The notes: a model not told the origin generated them from the sequence alone. Positions 7,794 through 15,081 are shown, counted from the stretch's first letter. The stretch is DNA of 28,245 nucleotides from JACCTH01 sp050741915 (GCA_050741915.1 JBOGEX010000040.1:1-28245), one strand, 5' to 3'. Translations and numbers: made by a program.

Positions 7794-8963
7794 TCAAGCT
7801 CTGTCGTGAGTCAACGGGATTGATTTGAACCATCTCCAGAGCACGAGGTCGTAAATGCTCTTCACGACTCCGGCAATGAGGAACGGCGCTCCTACGGCCT
7901 GGATCAGGACCGCACTGGCTAGAAACGGCCCCAGGGGCCGGGCGATGTAACGGGCGGTGTTGGTATAGGCGATGGCCGCGGTTCGCTCTTCCGGTCTCAC
8001 CAACTCCACGACGTACGCCTGACGAGTAGGAACATCCATCTGCGAGAGCGCCGCCCTTCCGAGCAGCATGGCAGCTGCCACCGAGAAATTGGGAGAGAAC
8101 GCGACAGCGGCCAGGAACAGGTTGGAGGGAAGGTGAGTGAAGACCATCGTGTTCAGCAGGCCGAAGCGGCGGGCGAGCAACGGGGCCGCAAGAAACGAAA
8201 GGGTTTGAACCACGCCGATCACAGCAAAGAGGATTCCGACCATGGCTGTCGTGGCACGGAGGTTATCGATAAGCCAAAAGGCAATAAAGGTCTGAACCAC
8301 GAAACCGCCGGCGAACGCATCGACTGCGAACAGGCTCGAGAGGCGAAAAACCGTCGGTCGCGAGGCTCCCAGGCTTTCCGAACCGCGGCGGGGAGTCGGT
8401 GCTTCGACGGCCAAGCTCAGGCGGCTCGTTAACAAGCATCCCAAGACGGCAACGGCGACCAAGCCCAACAGCCAGACCCTGTCCGGAGGAGCCTGCGGCC
8501 AGACCCTGCGAGCTCGCTCTGGGATGCTCGCTGCCAGCGCTCCTGCCGCACCCGCCGAGGCGGCGATGGCGTTGTACCAACCAAACCCCTTGGCCAAGGC
8601 GTTCGAGTCGAGGCGCCCGGCCAGCATCGAAAGTTCGAGCGTGGTGAACGGCCCTGACTCGATCACCTCGGTCGAAAGAGCTCCCGAGAGAGACACCACA
8701 ACCATCAGCCAGATCGGCGAAGAGGTTGCGTATGTGATTGCTGCGAGACCGATTGCGATGTAGAGGGCGGAGTAGCTCCTTCGCCTTCCCCAGCGATCAG
8801 CCCAGCGCCCGACTGCCAACTGAGCGGCGACTGTGCCGGCCACCACCGACCCGAGGACGATGCCGATTTCGAAGGGCGAAAATCTCCGTTCCGCCAAGGT
8901 GGAGGCAATGAGCACTGCCCCGAATCCGTACCCGAACCCCCTGAGAGCCTGAGAAACGAGCAA
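7794..8963 (-). CDS. Major facilitator superfamily transporter
   Basis: A protein of about 390 residues with some 12 hydrophobic segments. The loop between the second and third segments has the MFS signature (GRWADRWGRRRSY), where the G-R-x-A-D-x-x-G-R-R/K pattern is diagnostic. Substrate is unknown; it looks like the drug/metabolite exporter branch. The TTG at 8963 is the only accepted start in this frame, but coding-like residues continue upstream (RTTAVDPDVRLLLVSQAL) to a CTG that overlaps the stop of the thioesterase gene. The true start is therefore probably a rare codon between 8964 and 9011. It is likely co-transcribed with the thioesterase. Confidence 0.88.
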   Translation of the reverse strand: MLVSQALRGFGYGFGAVLIASTLAERRFSPFEIGIVLGSVVAGTVAAQLAVGRWADRWGRRRSYSALYIAIGLAAITYATSSPIWLMVVVSLSGALSTEVIESGPFTTLELSMLAGRLDSNALAKGFGWYNAIAASAGAAGALAASIPERARRVWPQAPPDRVWLLGLVAVAVLGCLLTSRLSLAVEAPTPRRGSESLGASRPTVFRLSSLFAVDAFAGGFVVQTFIAFWLIDNLRATTAMVGILFAVIGVVQTLSFLAAPLLARRFGLLNTMVFTHLPSNLFLAAVAFSPNFSVAAAMLLGRAALSQMDVPTRQAYVVELVRPEERTAAIAYTNTARYIARPLGPFLASAVLIQAVGAPFLIAGVVKSIYDLVLWRWFKSIPLTHDRA

Positions 8964-9007
8964 AAGGCGGACGTCGGGATCGACCGCGGTTGTGCGATCG
9001 GCGCTTC

Positions 9008-9400
9008 TCAGATAGCAGCCATTGCTTCGGCGAAACCGGGTGGCGGCCGACTCGGCTTTCCTTCCCGGTTGGTGAAGGCAGCTCGCACATCGAGAGAAGC
9101 GATGGGCTGATCTTGCCGGCGGATCTCCTGCGCCCAGCGGGAGCTCGCTCGGAAGACATCGGTAACCCGGGTCTCGATCACGAGGTCTTCGTGCAGGGTG
9201 GCGGGGGAGAAGAAGCGGGCAGTCAATTCGACCAGAACGATCTGGAATCCGGCCTGGGCCATGACGTCGAGTCCAAATCCCACCGCGGCCAGCGCCTCCA
9301 CCCGGGCCGCCTCGAAGTACTGGAGATAGGCGGTGTGGTTGACGTGGTTATAGGGGTCGAGTTCGTAAAAGCGGGGACGGATCGAGAACCGGTGCGCCAC
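9008..9400 (-). CDS. Acyl-CoA thioesterase, 4HBT hotdog fold (YbgC/FcbC-like)
   Basis: A 130-residue single-hotdog enzyme that would hydrolyse an acyl-CoA thioester. The start of the main helix has the family signature ELDPYNHVNHTAYLQYFEAAR with Asp15 as the likely catalytic residue. Normal length for the family. The start is GTG; the nearby ATG at 9410 is out of frame. It is followed by the MFS gene with essentially no spacing, and the VOC gene lies 19 bases upstream on the same strand, so the three may form one minus-strand unit. Substrate unknown. Confidence 0.9.
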   Translation of the reverse strand: MAHRFSIRPRFYELDPYNHVNHTAYLQYFEAARVEALAAVGFGLDVMAQAGFQIVLVELTARFFSPATLHEDLVIETRVTDVFRASSRWAQEIRRQDQPIASLDVRAAFTNREGKPSRPPPGFAEAMAAI

Positions 9401-9419
9401 CAGCCGACATTAGGTAGGG

Positions 9420-9782
9420 CTAGTCGTGGCGAGCGATGCAGAACTCGTTGCCATCGGGGTCGGCCATCACCCGCCAATGAAAACCGCCGACTTTGTGGTC
9501 TTCGAGGTGACTACCCCCCAGATCGACGATTTGCTTGGACGCGACGTCGATGTCTTTCACGCTGGTATCGAGGTGTAGGCGCCGTCTACCGGGGGTCGGG
9601 TCCGCGACTCGCTGAAAGGCAATCGAGTAACCACCCTCCCGCTGGCGACGCAACCAGATGAAGCCTTCGACCCGGTGGCCGATCTCGACTCCCAGCAGTC
9701 GCGACCAGAAAGCTGCCAGCTTCTCCTCGTCGGTCGTGTTGATCACAACCGACGCCACCTCGACTACTGCCTCGTCAGTCAC
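9420..9782 (-). CDS. VOC / glyoxalase-like small protein
   Basis: A 120-residue protein with a full vicinal-oxygen-chelate pattern: strand-helix at the N-terminus (VVINTTDEEKLAAFWSRLLG), a His-containing strand (LHLDTSVKD) and the closing strand DPDGNEFCIA. Such proteins of the Glyoxalase_6 type are often annotated as bleomycin resistance or dioxygenase relatives; no substrate is supported here. The start GTG at 9782 is preceded by an AGGAGAG ribosome binding site. It is divergent from the dehydrogenase gene, with only 23 bases between the two start codons. Confidence 0.85.
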   Translation of the reverse strand: MTDEAVVEVASVVINTTDEEKLAAFWSRLLGVEIGHRVEGFIWLRRQREGGYSIAFQRVADPTPGRRRLHLDTSVKDIDVASKQIVDLGGSHLEDHKVGGFHWRVMADPDGNEFCIARHD

Positions 9783-9805
9783 ATCACTCTCCTACTCTCG
9801 GCCAG

Positions 9806-10825
9806 GTGCGCGCCTGGCTTCTCGACGACACCACCGGTACAGATGCCCTTCGCCTAGATGACGTGCCAACCCCTCCACCGGGGCCGGGACAAGCACGCGT
9901 CCGACTGAAAGTAGCCGGTCTCAATCATCTCGATGTTTGGGTGTCGAAGGGTCTGCCCAAGCCGAAGTCCCTCCCCCACATCCTGGGCGCCGACGGGGCG
10001 GGGATCATCGAGATTGTCGGTCCTCATGTCAGCGGATGGCAACCGGGCGACGAGGTCGTGATCAACCCTTCTCTCTCCTGTGGCGAGTGCGAGTTCTGCT
10101 TGGCCGATGAGATCGTCTTTTGCCGCCAATACTCGATTCTGGGCGAAGTGGAACCGGGCACTTTGGCCGAACAGATCGTCGTCCCCACGACCAGCCTCGT
10201 CGCCAAGCCCGCGGGGTTGAGCTGGGAGGTGGCAGGCACCTTTGGCCTTGCCACATCGACGGCTTATCGAATGCTGGCCCGAGCGGGACTCAAGGCGGGA
10301 GAAACTGCTCTGGTGGTGGGAGTCGGCGGCGGAGTCTCTTCGGCGGCGGCGCTGATTGCACTGGCGATAGGGGCCCGAGTTCTGGTGACGTCTCGTGATC
10401 AAAAGAAGATCGCCTGGGCTACCGAACACGGGGCCGAGGCCGGTTTCGACTCCACCTCTGATTTCGCGGCGAAGGTGAAGGAGGCAACGGGCCGGGGAGC
10501 CGACGTCGTGGTAGAGAACGTGGGCAAGGCGACTTGGGACCAGTCGTTCCGCTCGCTTGCTCCGGGCGGCCGGATCGTGCTCTGTGGAGCCACTGCCGGC
10601 AACAAGGTCGAACTCGCCCTTCCAGTCCTGTGGTTCAAACATCTGACGATCATCGGCTCGACCATGGCCAATCGCTCGGAGTTCGGGGCCGCCCTGGACC
10701 TGGTGGTCAGTGGTCGGGTTCAGCTCCCGGTCGATCAGATCTTTCCGTTCGAAGACGTGCCGGCGGCCATGGAGCGCCTCAACCGCGGGGATCAATTAGG
10801 CAAGGTCGGCATTAGGGTTTCCTGA
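9806..10825 (+). CDS. Zinc-type medium-chain dehydrogenase (MDR superfamily)
   Basis: A 339-residue NAD(P)-dependent oxidoreductase. It has the GroES-like N-terminal domain, a structural zinc site (Cys92, Cys95, Cys98, Cys106 in CGECEFC...C), and a Rossmann domain with GVGGGVSSA. The residues that normally hold the catalytic zinc are changed: GLNHLDVW stands where 'GICGTD' is usual, and Asp63 (LGADGAG) replaces the His of 'GHE'. A known MDR subgroup has this pattern and may work without catalytic zinc. The start is GTG with no clear ribosome binding site, so a leaderless message is possible. It is coupled by a one-base overlap to the following metallo-hydrolase gene. Confidence 0.9.
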   Translation: MRAWLLDDTTGTDALRLDDVPTPPPGPGQARVRLKVAGLNHLDVWVSKGLPKPKSLPHILGADGAGIIEIVGPHVSGWQPGDEVVINPSLSCGECEFCLADEIVFCRQYSILGEVEPGTLAEQIVVPTTSLVAKPAGLSWEVAGTFGLATSTAYRMLARAGLKAGETALVVGVGGGVSSAAALIALAIGARVLVTSRDQKKIAWATEHGAEAGFDSTSDFAAKVKEATGRGADVVVENVGKATWDQSFRSLAPGGRIVLCGATAGNKVELALPVLWFKHLTIIGSTMANRSEFGAALDLVVSGRVQLPVDQIFPFEDVPAAMERLNRGDQLGKVGIRVS

Positions 10826-11634
10826 TGGCCCCATTCATCCGGGTCAATCGCCGGCTTTTCCTCGCCAACCTCGGCAGGGGAACTGTGGCGATGGCCGTCC
10901 TCGGCGCTTGTGCGGATCCCGGCGGCAGCCCGCCCCCGACGTCTGGGGTCCCGTCCCCGTCCTCGATCCCGCCGACGACGACGGGATCCGCGACGAGTTC
11001 CCCGGCGACGAGCGCCGCCTCATCAACCTCGGCGGCCGCCGGTGATGGTCGGTTCGAACGCGTCAATCTTGGCTTCGTCTCGGCCTATATCGTCGTGCGG
11101 GGAAGCGAAGGAGCGATCGTTGACACCGGCGTCTCCGGAAGCGAGGGCGAGATCGAAGCGACACTGGGCGAAGTGGGTCTGGGGTGGGGCCAAGTCGGGC
11201 ATGTGATTCTGACCCACCGCCACCCCGATCATCAGGGAAGCGCTCCGGCGGTGTTGGCGGCAGCCACAGGTGCCACCGGATACGCCGGCGAAGGCGACCT
11301 CGCCAGCATCACCTCTCCGCGCGAGTTGACGGCCGTGGCGGATGGCGACACCGTTTTCGGACTTGACGTGGTCGCCACTCCCGGGCATACCGCGGGGCAT
11401 ATCTGTCTGCTCGACCCGTTGGCAGGAGTGTTGGTGGCTGGCGATGCCTTGGTCGGAGCTGAAGCCGGAGTAGTTGGCCCCGATCCGCAATTTAGCTCCG
11501 ATCATGAGGAGGCGTTGCGCTCGGTCGAGAAACTCGCCGGATTCACGTACGAGCAGATTCTTTTTGGTCACGGCGATCCGGTGACATCGGGAGGATCTGG
11601 GCTGGTCGCCGACCTAGTCGCTGCTGGTCTGTAG
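10825..11634 (+). CDS. Exported metallo-beta-lactamase-fold hydrolase, probable Tat lipoprotein
   Basis: A 269-residue protein. The N-terminus has a twin-arginine motif (NRRLFLANLG, Arg9-Arg10) and a lipobox-like VLGAC (Cys29), so export by Tat with lipid anchoring is likely. A Pro/Ser/Thr-rich linker covers residues 30-72. The catalytic domain has the metal motif THRHPDH (His131, His133, Asp135, His136), a further His in TPGHTAGH (about 188), Asp207 in VAGDAL, and a late His in LFGHGDP. These point to a dinuclear metal hydrolase; the substrate (lactone, thioester, other) is open. Its start overlaps the dehydrogenase stop (TGATG). Confidence 0.9.
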   Translation: MAPFIRVNRRLFLANLGRGTVAMAVLGACADPGGSPPPTSGVPSPSSIPPTTTGSATSSPATSAASSTSAAAGDGRFERVNLGFVSAYIVVRGSEGAIVDTGVSGSEGEIEATLGEVGLGWGQVGHVILTHRHPDHQGSAPAVLAAATGATGYAGEGDLASITSPRELTAVADGDTVFGLDVVATPGHTAGHICLLDPLAGVLVAGDALVGAEAGVVGPDPQFSSDHEEALRSVEKLAGFTYEQILFGHGDPVTSGGSGLVADLVAAGL

Positions 11635-11646
11635 GACTCCCCCACC

Positions 11647-11652
11647 TATACT
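11647..11652 (+). promoter_or_regulatory. Possible -10 element for the tRNA genes
   Basis: TATACT lies 32 bases upstream of the tRNA-Asp 5' end, in the short gap after the hydrolase gene. It is a good match to a sigma-70-type -10 box, but I see no matching -35 at the usual spacing. Confidence 0.3.
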
Positions 11653-11683
11653 TTCGAGCCGCCGGGAGAGCCGGTCCCGATCC

Positions 11684-11762
11684 GGGGGTGTGGTGAAGCT
11701 TGGCCGTTCACGCCGGCCTGTCAAGCCGGAGGTCGCGGGTTCGAATCCCGTCATCCCCGCCA
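11684..11762 (+). tRNA. tRNA-Asp (anticodon GTC)
   Basis: The cloverleaf folds by eye. The acceptor stem is GGGGGTG with CATCCCC (one G-T pair), the D stem GTGA/TCAC, the anticodon stem CCGGC/GCCGG around loop CTGTCAA, and the T arm GCGGG-TTCGAAT-CCCGT. The discriminator is G and CCA is encoded. The anticodon GTC reads Asp codons. Confidence 0.95.
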
Positions 11763-11787
11763 AACCAGATGACGACTAGCTCTCCCT

Positions 11788-11863
11788 GGCCAGGTAGCTC
11801 AGTTGGGAGAGCGACGGTCTGAAAAACCGTAGGTCGGCAGTTCGATCCTGCCCCTGGCCACCA
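11788..11863 (+). tRNA. tRNA-Phe (anticodon GAA)
   Basis: The acceptor stem GGCCAGG pairs with CCTGGCC, the anticodon stem ACGGT/ACCGT surrounds loop CTGAAAA, and the T loop is TTCGATC. The discriminator A is followed by encoded CCA. It lies 25 bases after tRNA-Asp and is probably co-transcribed. The mobile-element debris downstream makes its 3' end a likely integration site. Confidence 0.96.
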
Positions 11864-12179
11864 GCTTCAGAGCTGCGCAATCCCTCAAAAATCCCCGTTC
11901 CACTGGGTTTTTTGCCTTTGCGATCATTGAGTTCACTTCGCAGCTTTTCGCGACTTTTGCACCGATTTGCGGCCTCTCGCGGACTCTCCGCGGACTCCTC
12001 GCGGACTCGGGCCAAGCTCGCCTGGGACTCGCGAGATCCTGGGCGCTATCCGGATCGCATGGAGGGGCACCTACCGGTCATCACGGCCTCGACAACGGAT
12101 GGGTACCCGGACAAGCCATTTCCACTTGCTATCGGCTGTATCCACCTTCATCACATCATCCTGATGTTGATCACCGCAG
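11864..12179. other. Island left edge: no gene seen, short direct repeats
   Basis: No convincing coding region. After the tRNA terminator there are T-rich patches and three exact copies of CGCGGACTC at 11978, 11989 and 12000, each 11 bases apart, with a similar GGGACTCGCG further on. An open frame on the minus strand here is an antisense reading of tRNA-Phe and is not a gene. Confidence 0.6.
11887..11913 (+). terminator. Probable terminator after tRNA-Phe
   Basis: An A-run and CCC before a short loop face GGG and a run of six Ts (ATCCCC, GTTCCACT, GGGTTTTTT). The stem is short with a T-T mismatch, but the T-run 24-50 bases after a tRNA gene fits an intrinsic terminator. Confidence 0.45.
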
Positions 12180-12456
12180 ATGACTGACGACTTGGACCTG
12201 TCGCAGGTTCGAGCCCGCGCCGTCGAGGACATCCGCTCCCAATACCCGCCTGCTGACCACCGCCCAGGTTGGGGAGATGATGCAATGCACGGTTGGTGAG
12301 GTCAGAGACCAGGTCCACCGGGGTGAACTGCCGGCGGTTCGATGGGGTCAGCAGTTCAGGTTCTTTCGCGACGAGGTCCTCGCAGTTCTACTCAAAGCCG
12401 CGCTCGGACCAAACGACCAACACGCGCCAGCCGCCGAAGGACGTAACGATGGCTGA
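12180..12456 (+). pseudogene. Excisionase-like HTH protein, frameshifted
   Basis: The reading starts at ATG 12180 (MTDDLDLSQVRARAVEDIRS) and has to shift by one base near 12235-12249. It then continues in the frame that encodes LLTTAQVGEMMQCTVGEV, then GELPAVRWGQQFRFFRDEVLAVLL. The second part has the winged-HTH layout of excisionase/MerR-like DNA binders (HTH_17): a 'TTAQVGEM' helix, a 'V..G.LPA.RWG' turn and an 'F.RDEV' helix. Without the shift the only ATG starts lie inside the HTH. Its TGA overlaps the ATG of the next HTH gene by eight bases, so the pair was once translationally coupled. Confidence 0.7.
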
Positions 12457-12709
12457 GGACTTGCATCTGGAAGTCACCTACGAACGCTGGTATCCGGACG
12501 TCCGGCCGGTGATGGACTCCTAGCATCTCGTCGAGCTCCTAGCCACGAGTGAGCAAGTAATCCGAGCGTGGGCCCGGGAAGGAATTGTTCCGGCGCACCG
12601 CCCGGCAGGTGGTCGGAAGTTCACGTTCCTCCGCCACGAGATCTTCGAGTGGCTCGTCCGGAACCGCTACGTGCCAGACGCCGAGGACCGGAACCGCTTC
12701 GAGAGCTGA
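12449..12709 (+). pseudogene. Second excisionase-like HTH protein, interrupted by in-frame TAG
   Basis: The frame opens at ATG 12449 (MAEDLHLEVTYERWYPDV), meets TAG at 12521-12523, and continues in the same frame to TGA at 12707-12709. The part after the stop encodes HLVELLATSEQVIRAWAREG, then IVPAHRPAGGRKFTFLRHEIFEWLV, a clear HTH_17/excisionase-like domain. All 87 codons are in one frame apart from the amber. The simplest reading is a nonsense mutation in a decaying gene; amber readthrough or re-initiation is not excluded. Confidence 0.72.
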
Positions 12710-12797
12710 CGACTTCCTCGGGCGATCGCCCCATTGGCGCCGCCGAGGCATCCGAGATTCCCAGGTTGTGTCGTAGGCCAGTCGATAGCCTGCCTCT

Positions 12798-12934
12798 CAG
12801 CCGGCTAATAGGCCCGTAGAGGTCATCAACCTCAAAGGAGACAGCTACCACCCAAGAGACCGCGATTTAGGACGAGTCCCCAATGACGACCCCGTGTGAC
12901 CAAAGGGGGGGTCAAAAGTGGACCGTCGTTGACA
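12798..12934 (+). mobile_element. IS21-family remnant: istB 3' tail and one IS end
   Basis: The frame ending in TGA at 12897-12899 encodes VEVINLKGDSYHPRDRDLGR then VPND. This resembles the C-terminus of IstB transposition helper ATPases ('LKGDSYRLRDRDL'). Right after it lies a sequence whose complement reads TGTCAACGACGGTCC then ACTTTTGACCCCC (12905-12934), which looks like an IS21-type terminal repeat beginning TGT/TGTCA. Nothing of istA or the rest of istB remains upstream, where excisionase-like genes lie instead, so this is a deletion remnant. Confidence 0.65.
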
Positions 12935-12949
12935 GCCCCGCGCTACCAA

Positions 12950-12982
12950 AAGCCCTGGTCAGCGTGTTGCTGACCAGGGCTT
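12950..12982. terminator. Perfect 14-bp hairpin, probable terminator of the minus-strand integrase
   Basis: AAGCCCTGGTCAGC, loop GTGTT, GCTGACCAGGGCTT. Read on the minus strand it directly follows the integrase remnant and ends in CTTTTGG, a short T-run. It would suit an intrinsic terminator or an element boundary. Confidence 0.55.
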
Positions 12983-13343
12983 CTACCGTGTTGGAGCGTC
13001 CTTCTACCGGCCGTCGCCGATAGAAGGTCGAGGATGCGATCAGTTCCTCGAATACACCGGCCGCCTCGGCTTGCATCGCGAGAAGGTTGGGTTGCCTCCG
13101 GGCTCGGTGAGCACCCAGTTGGCCGCTTCGATGCCCCACCGCCATCTGTTCGGTGCGCTGCCAGCCTGACCAAACGGTAAGGACCAGGAAGGTGGTTGGG
13201 TCCAAGTCGATCGCTCGCCGTGAGATGGTGGTATTTGCCACGCGACTCGTGCACCTCGTAGGCAATCGTCACCCTGCTCGGTTTACCGACAGGGTGGCTC
13301 GCTCGAGGTCGAGGTCCTCCCAGCGAAGACCGAGGAGCTCGCT
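12983..13343 (-). pseudogene. Tyrosine recombinase (integrase) remnant with catalytic region deleted
   Basis: Reading on the minus strand, fragments in three frames line up with an actinophage-type integrase. They are SELLGLRWEDLDLERATLSV (from 13343), VTIAYEVHESRGK, TTISRRAIDLDPTTFLVL then W..WQRTEQMAVG, IEAANWVLTEPGGNP, and the family's last helix LLAMQAEAAGVFEELIAS. At least three frameshifts separate them. Between NP and LLAMQ the block that carries the H-x-x-R, His and Tyr nucleophile of the family is missing, so this copy cannot recombine. A stop lies just before SELLG, so the N-terminal half is also gone. Confidence 0.75.
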
Positions 13344-13458
13344 TGACTAATCGGGTTCCTGGCCAAATGGGCTCGCCCTCACTAATACGGGACTAGAAAG
13401 TGCCTCCGCGGCGGACTTGACCAAAAAGTTTCCAGGAACAACCGACTCGGTATTGATG

Positions 13459-14463
13459 TCACCCGCCGTGCTGAGTGGCGTAATCAGGCGCGTTAAGGGA
13501 ATCCACCACTATTGGCAGTTCGTAAGTGGCGAACGAAACTCGGGTGCCCACGGGTAGTCGTAGCTGGGAGTCGAGTTCGAGGAGAGTCGTTGCCTCGGCG
13601 AGGAGCTGCCCATCCCGGCTTAATGTCATCGATACTCGGGTTAGGGATGGGACCTCGTACGTGACTGAGATCGTCGTTGATCCATCGGGTTCCTGATCCT
13701 CGACATCAACGGGAAGTTCGGCGAGGACCTCCAGGATCGCCGCCCGAAGCTGAGGAGAAGGATTGGTTTCCCACAGAAGGTTGGCGGCCAAACCGAGCAA
13801 TCGCACCTCGATTGGAAACTCGGAGGCGCCCGAGAGCACTTCTTCCATGGCTCGGCGCAACCGACCTGGATCGGTAGGCCACGCGGTTTCGACGTACTCA
13901 TCAAACACATCCACCAGCTGTTGTGTCATTGTTTCTCCGACCATGTCTATTCGATCGATGCCCATTGCGTAGTAGGAGGTCTCGATGCTCTCGAAGAAGA
14001 ACTGAGGCGTCCCAACGACGGTGCGAATCTGGATGAATCGACGGGTGGGGCTCCTCCAAACTTCTCGAGTTGTTGGCAGCATGTAGGTAACCTCCACCTC
14101 ATTGCGGCCGAGCTCGGAACCCAAGCGGCTCACAAGGTCAATCCTTTCCGACCTGACGTAGAAGAATGCACCCTGCGGAACTTCGAGCGGGGTGGCGACT
14201 CGAGCGGACTCCGCGATTTCAATCAGCACAGCCTGCGCCGGCCGTGGTTGAAGGAGCGAGCCAACAGCAAGCGCACCCGCAGCGATTGCGATGGCCGCCG
14301 CTACGGTCCAGCGGCGGAAATCGCGCTGTCTTGTGCGCGATTGCTCGTCTTCGATCGCAGCCTCTAATCGAGCCAGCGCTCGGGCCCTCTCCTCCGAAGA
14401 AGGTTCTGGCCGGCTCGAGCCGGAACGGAGCGCGTCGAAAGGATCCTCAGTCAACCGGCCCAC
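13459..14463 (-). CDS. Membrane-anchored CU044_5270-type protein, likely anti-sigma partner
   Basis: A 334-residue single-pass protein. About 50 N-terminal charged residues would be cytoplasmic, residues about 51-70 (WTVAAAIAIAAGALAVGSLL) form the membrane helix, and the rest is outside. It overlaps the end of the ECF sigma gene by 17 bases. This order and topology match the CU044_5270 family that accompanies SigE-like ECF factors in actinobacteria. A role in holding the sigma factor is inferred from position; I see no zinc-binding HxxxCxxC anti-sigma motif. The external domain, including VPQGAFFYVRSERI and the late region GTRVSFATYELP, has no recognised function. Confidence 0.82.
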   Translation of the reverse strand: MGRLTEDPFDALRSGSSRPEPSSEERARALARLEAAIEDEQSRTRQRDFRRWTVAAAIAIAAGALAVGSLLQPRPAQAVLIEIAESARVATPLEVPQGAFFYVRSERIDLVSRLGSELGRNEVEVTYMLPTTREVWRSPTRRFIQIRTVVGTPQFFFESIETSYYAMGIDRIDMVGETMTQQLVDVFDEYVETAWPTDPGRLRRAMEEVLSGASEFPIEVRLLGLAANLLWETNPSPQLRAAILEVLAELPVDVEDQEPDGSTTISVTYEVPSLTRVSMTLSRDGQLLAEATTLLELDSQLRLPVGTRVSFATYELPIVVDSLNAPDYATQHGG

Positions 14464-15028
14464 CGCCGATAGATTCGCCGAACCCCTCGAGAAGGTTCCG
14501 CAGCCGCGCCCGGGCCCGGCTCAGCCTTGACCGCACGGTTCCTTCAGGAATCCCCAAAGCTTGCGAGATCTCCCGGTACGAAAGGCCGGCGACCGCGAAA
14601 AGAGTGACGATCTCCGCCTCCTCCCGACGAAGCGACCCCATTGCCCGAATCATCATCGGACCTAGCGACGAGGCATCGATCCGGCCAATAGTGTCCTCCT
14701 CGAACTCCGAGGCATCCGGGTCTGAAGGTCGCAATCGATGGAGGACGCGGTGCTGGCGGCTCATGGTTCGGAAATATCGAGCCACCAGATTGGCTGCAAT
14801 CCCATGTAACCAGGGACTCGCGCTTGGATAGGCAAAGTTGTAACGATGGCGGATCCTCAGAGCCATTACGAACGCCTCAGCCGCAATGTCGGGCCCGTCG
14901 GTAGGCCCGACAGCCTTTACCGCGTAGCTATAGATCGTCAAGTGGTGGCGTCTAAATATCTCACCGAAGTCTCGCGCATCCTTCAGTGAAGCCCGGATCA
15001 CTTCGCTATCTAGAGGACTAGTCGTCAA
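14447..15028 (-). CDS. ECF-type RNA polymerase sigma factor (sigma-70 family)
   Basis: Region 2 is visible as ARDFGEIFRRHHLTIYSYAV then PDIAAEAFVMALR and SPWLHGIAANLVARYFR. Region 4 is visible as REEAEIVTLFAVAGLSYREI then LGIPEGTVRSRLSRARARLR, a clear helix-turn-helix for -35 recognition. I start at TTG 15028, giving 193 residues beginning TTSPLDSEVIRASL, which matches the usual lead-in to region 2. A TTG at 15085 would add 19 residues and would overlap the upstream gene's stop as TTGA. The sigma factor lies between a secreted crystallin-like protein and a membrane partner, so an envelope-sensing role is likely. Confidence 0.93.
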   Translation of the reverse strand: MTTSPLDSEVIRASLKDARDFGEIFRRHHLTIYSYAVKAVGPTDGPDIAAEAFVMALRIRHRYNFAYPSASPWLHGIAANLVARYFRTMSRQHRVLHRLRPSDPDASEFEEDTIGRIDASSLGPMMIRAMGSLRREEAEIVTLFAVAGLSYREISQALGIPEGTVRSRLSRARARLRNLLEGFGESIGGGPVD

Positions 15029-15081
15029 GCGCCGCTGACCCCAACGCCGAACGCCAGGCGAAAAGCTCGGCGGTTGAGGTG

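Noticed and set aside
11776..12015. Minus-strand open frame encoding GQDRTADLRFFRPSLSQLSY
   Set aside because: This peptide is the antisense reading of the tRNA-Phe gene, a well-known annotation artefact.
13153..13350. Plus-strand frame opposite the integrase remnant
   Set aside because: It is antisense to recognisable integrase pieces.
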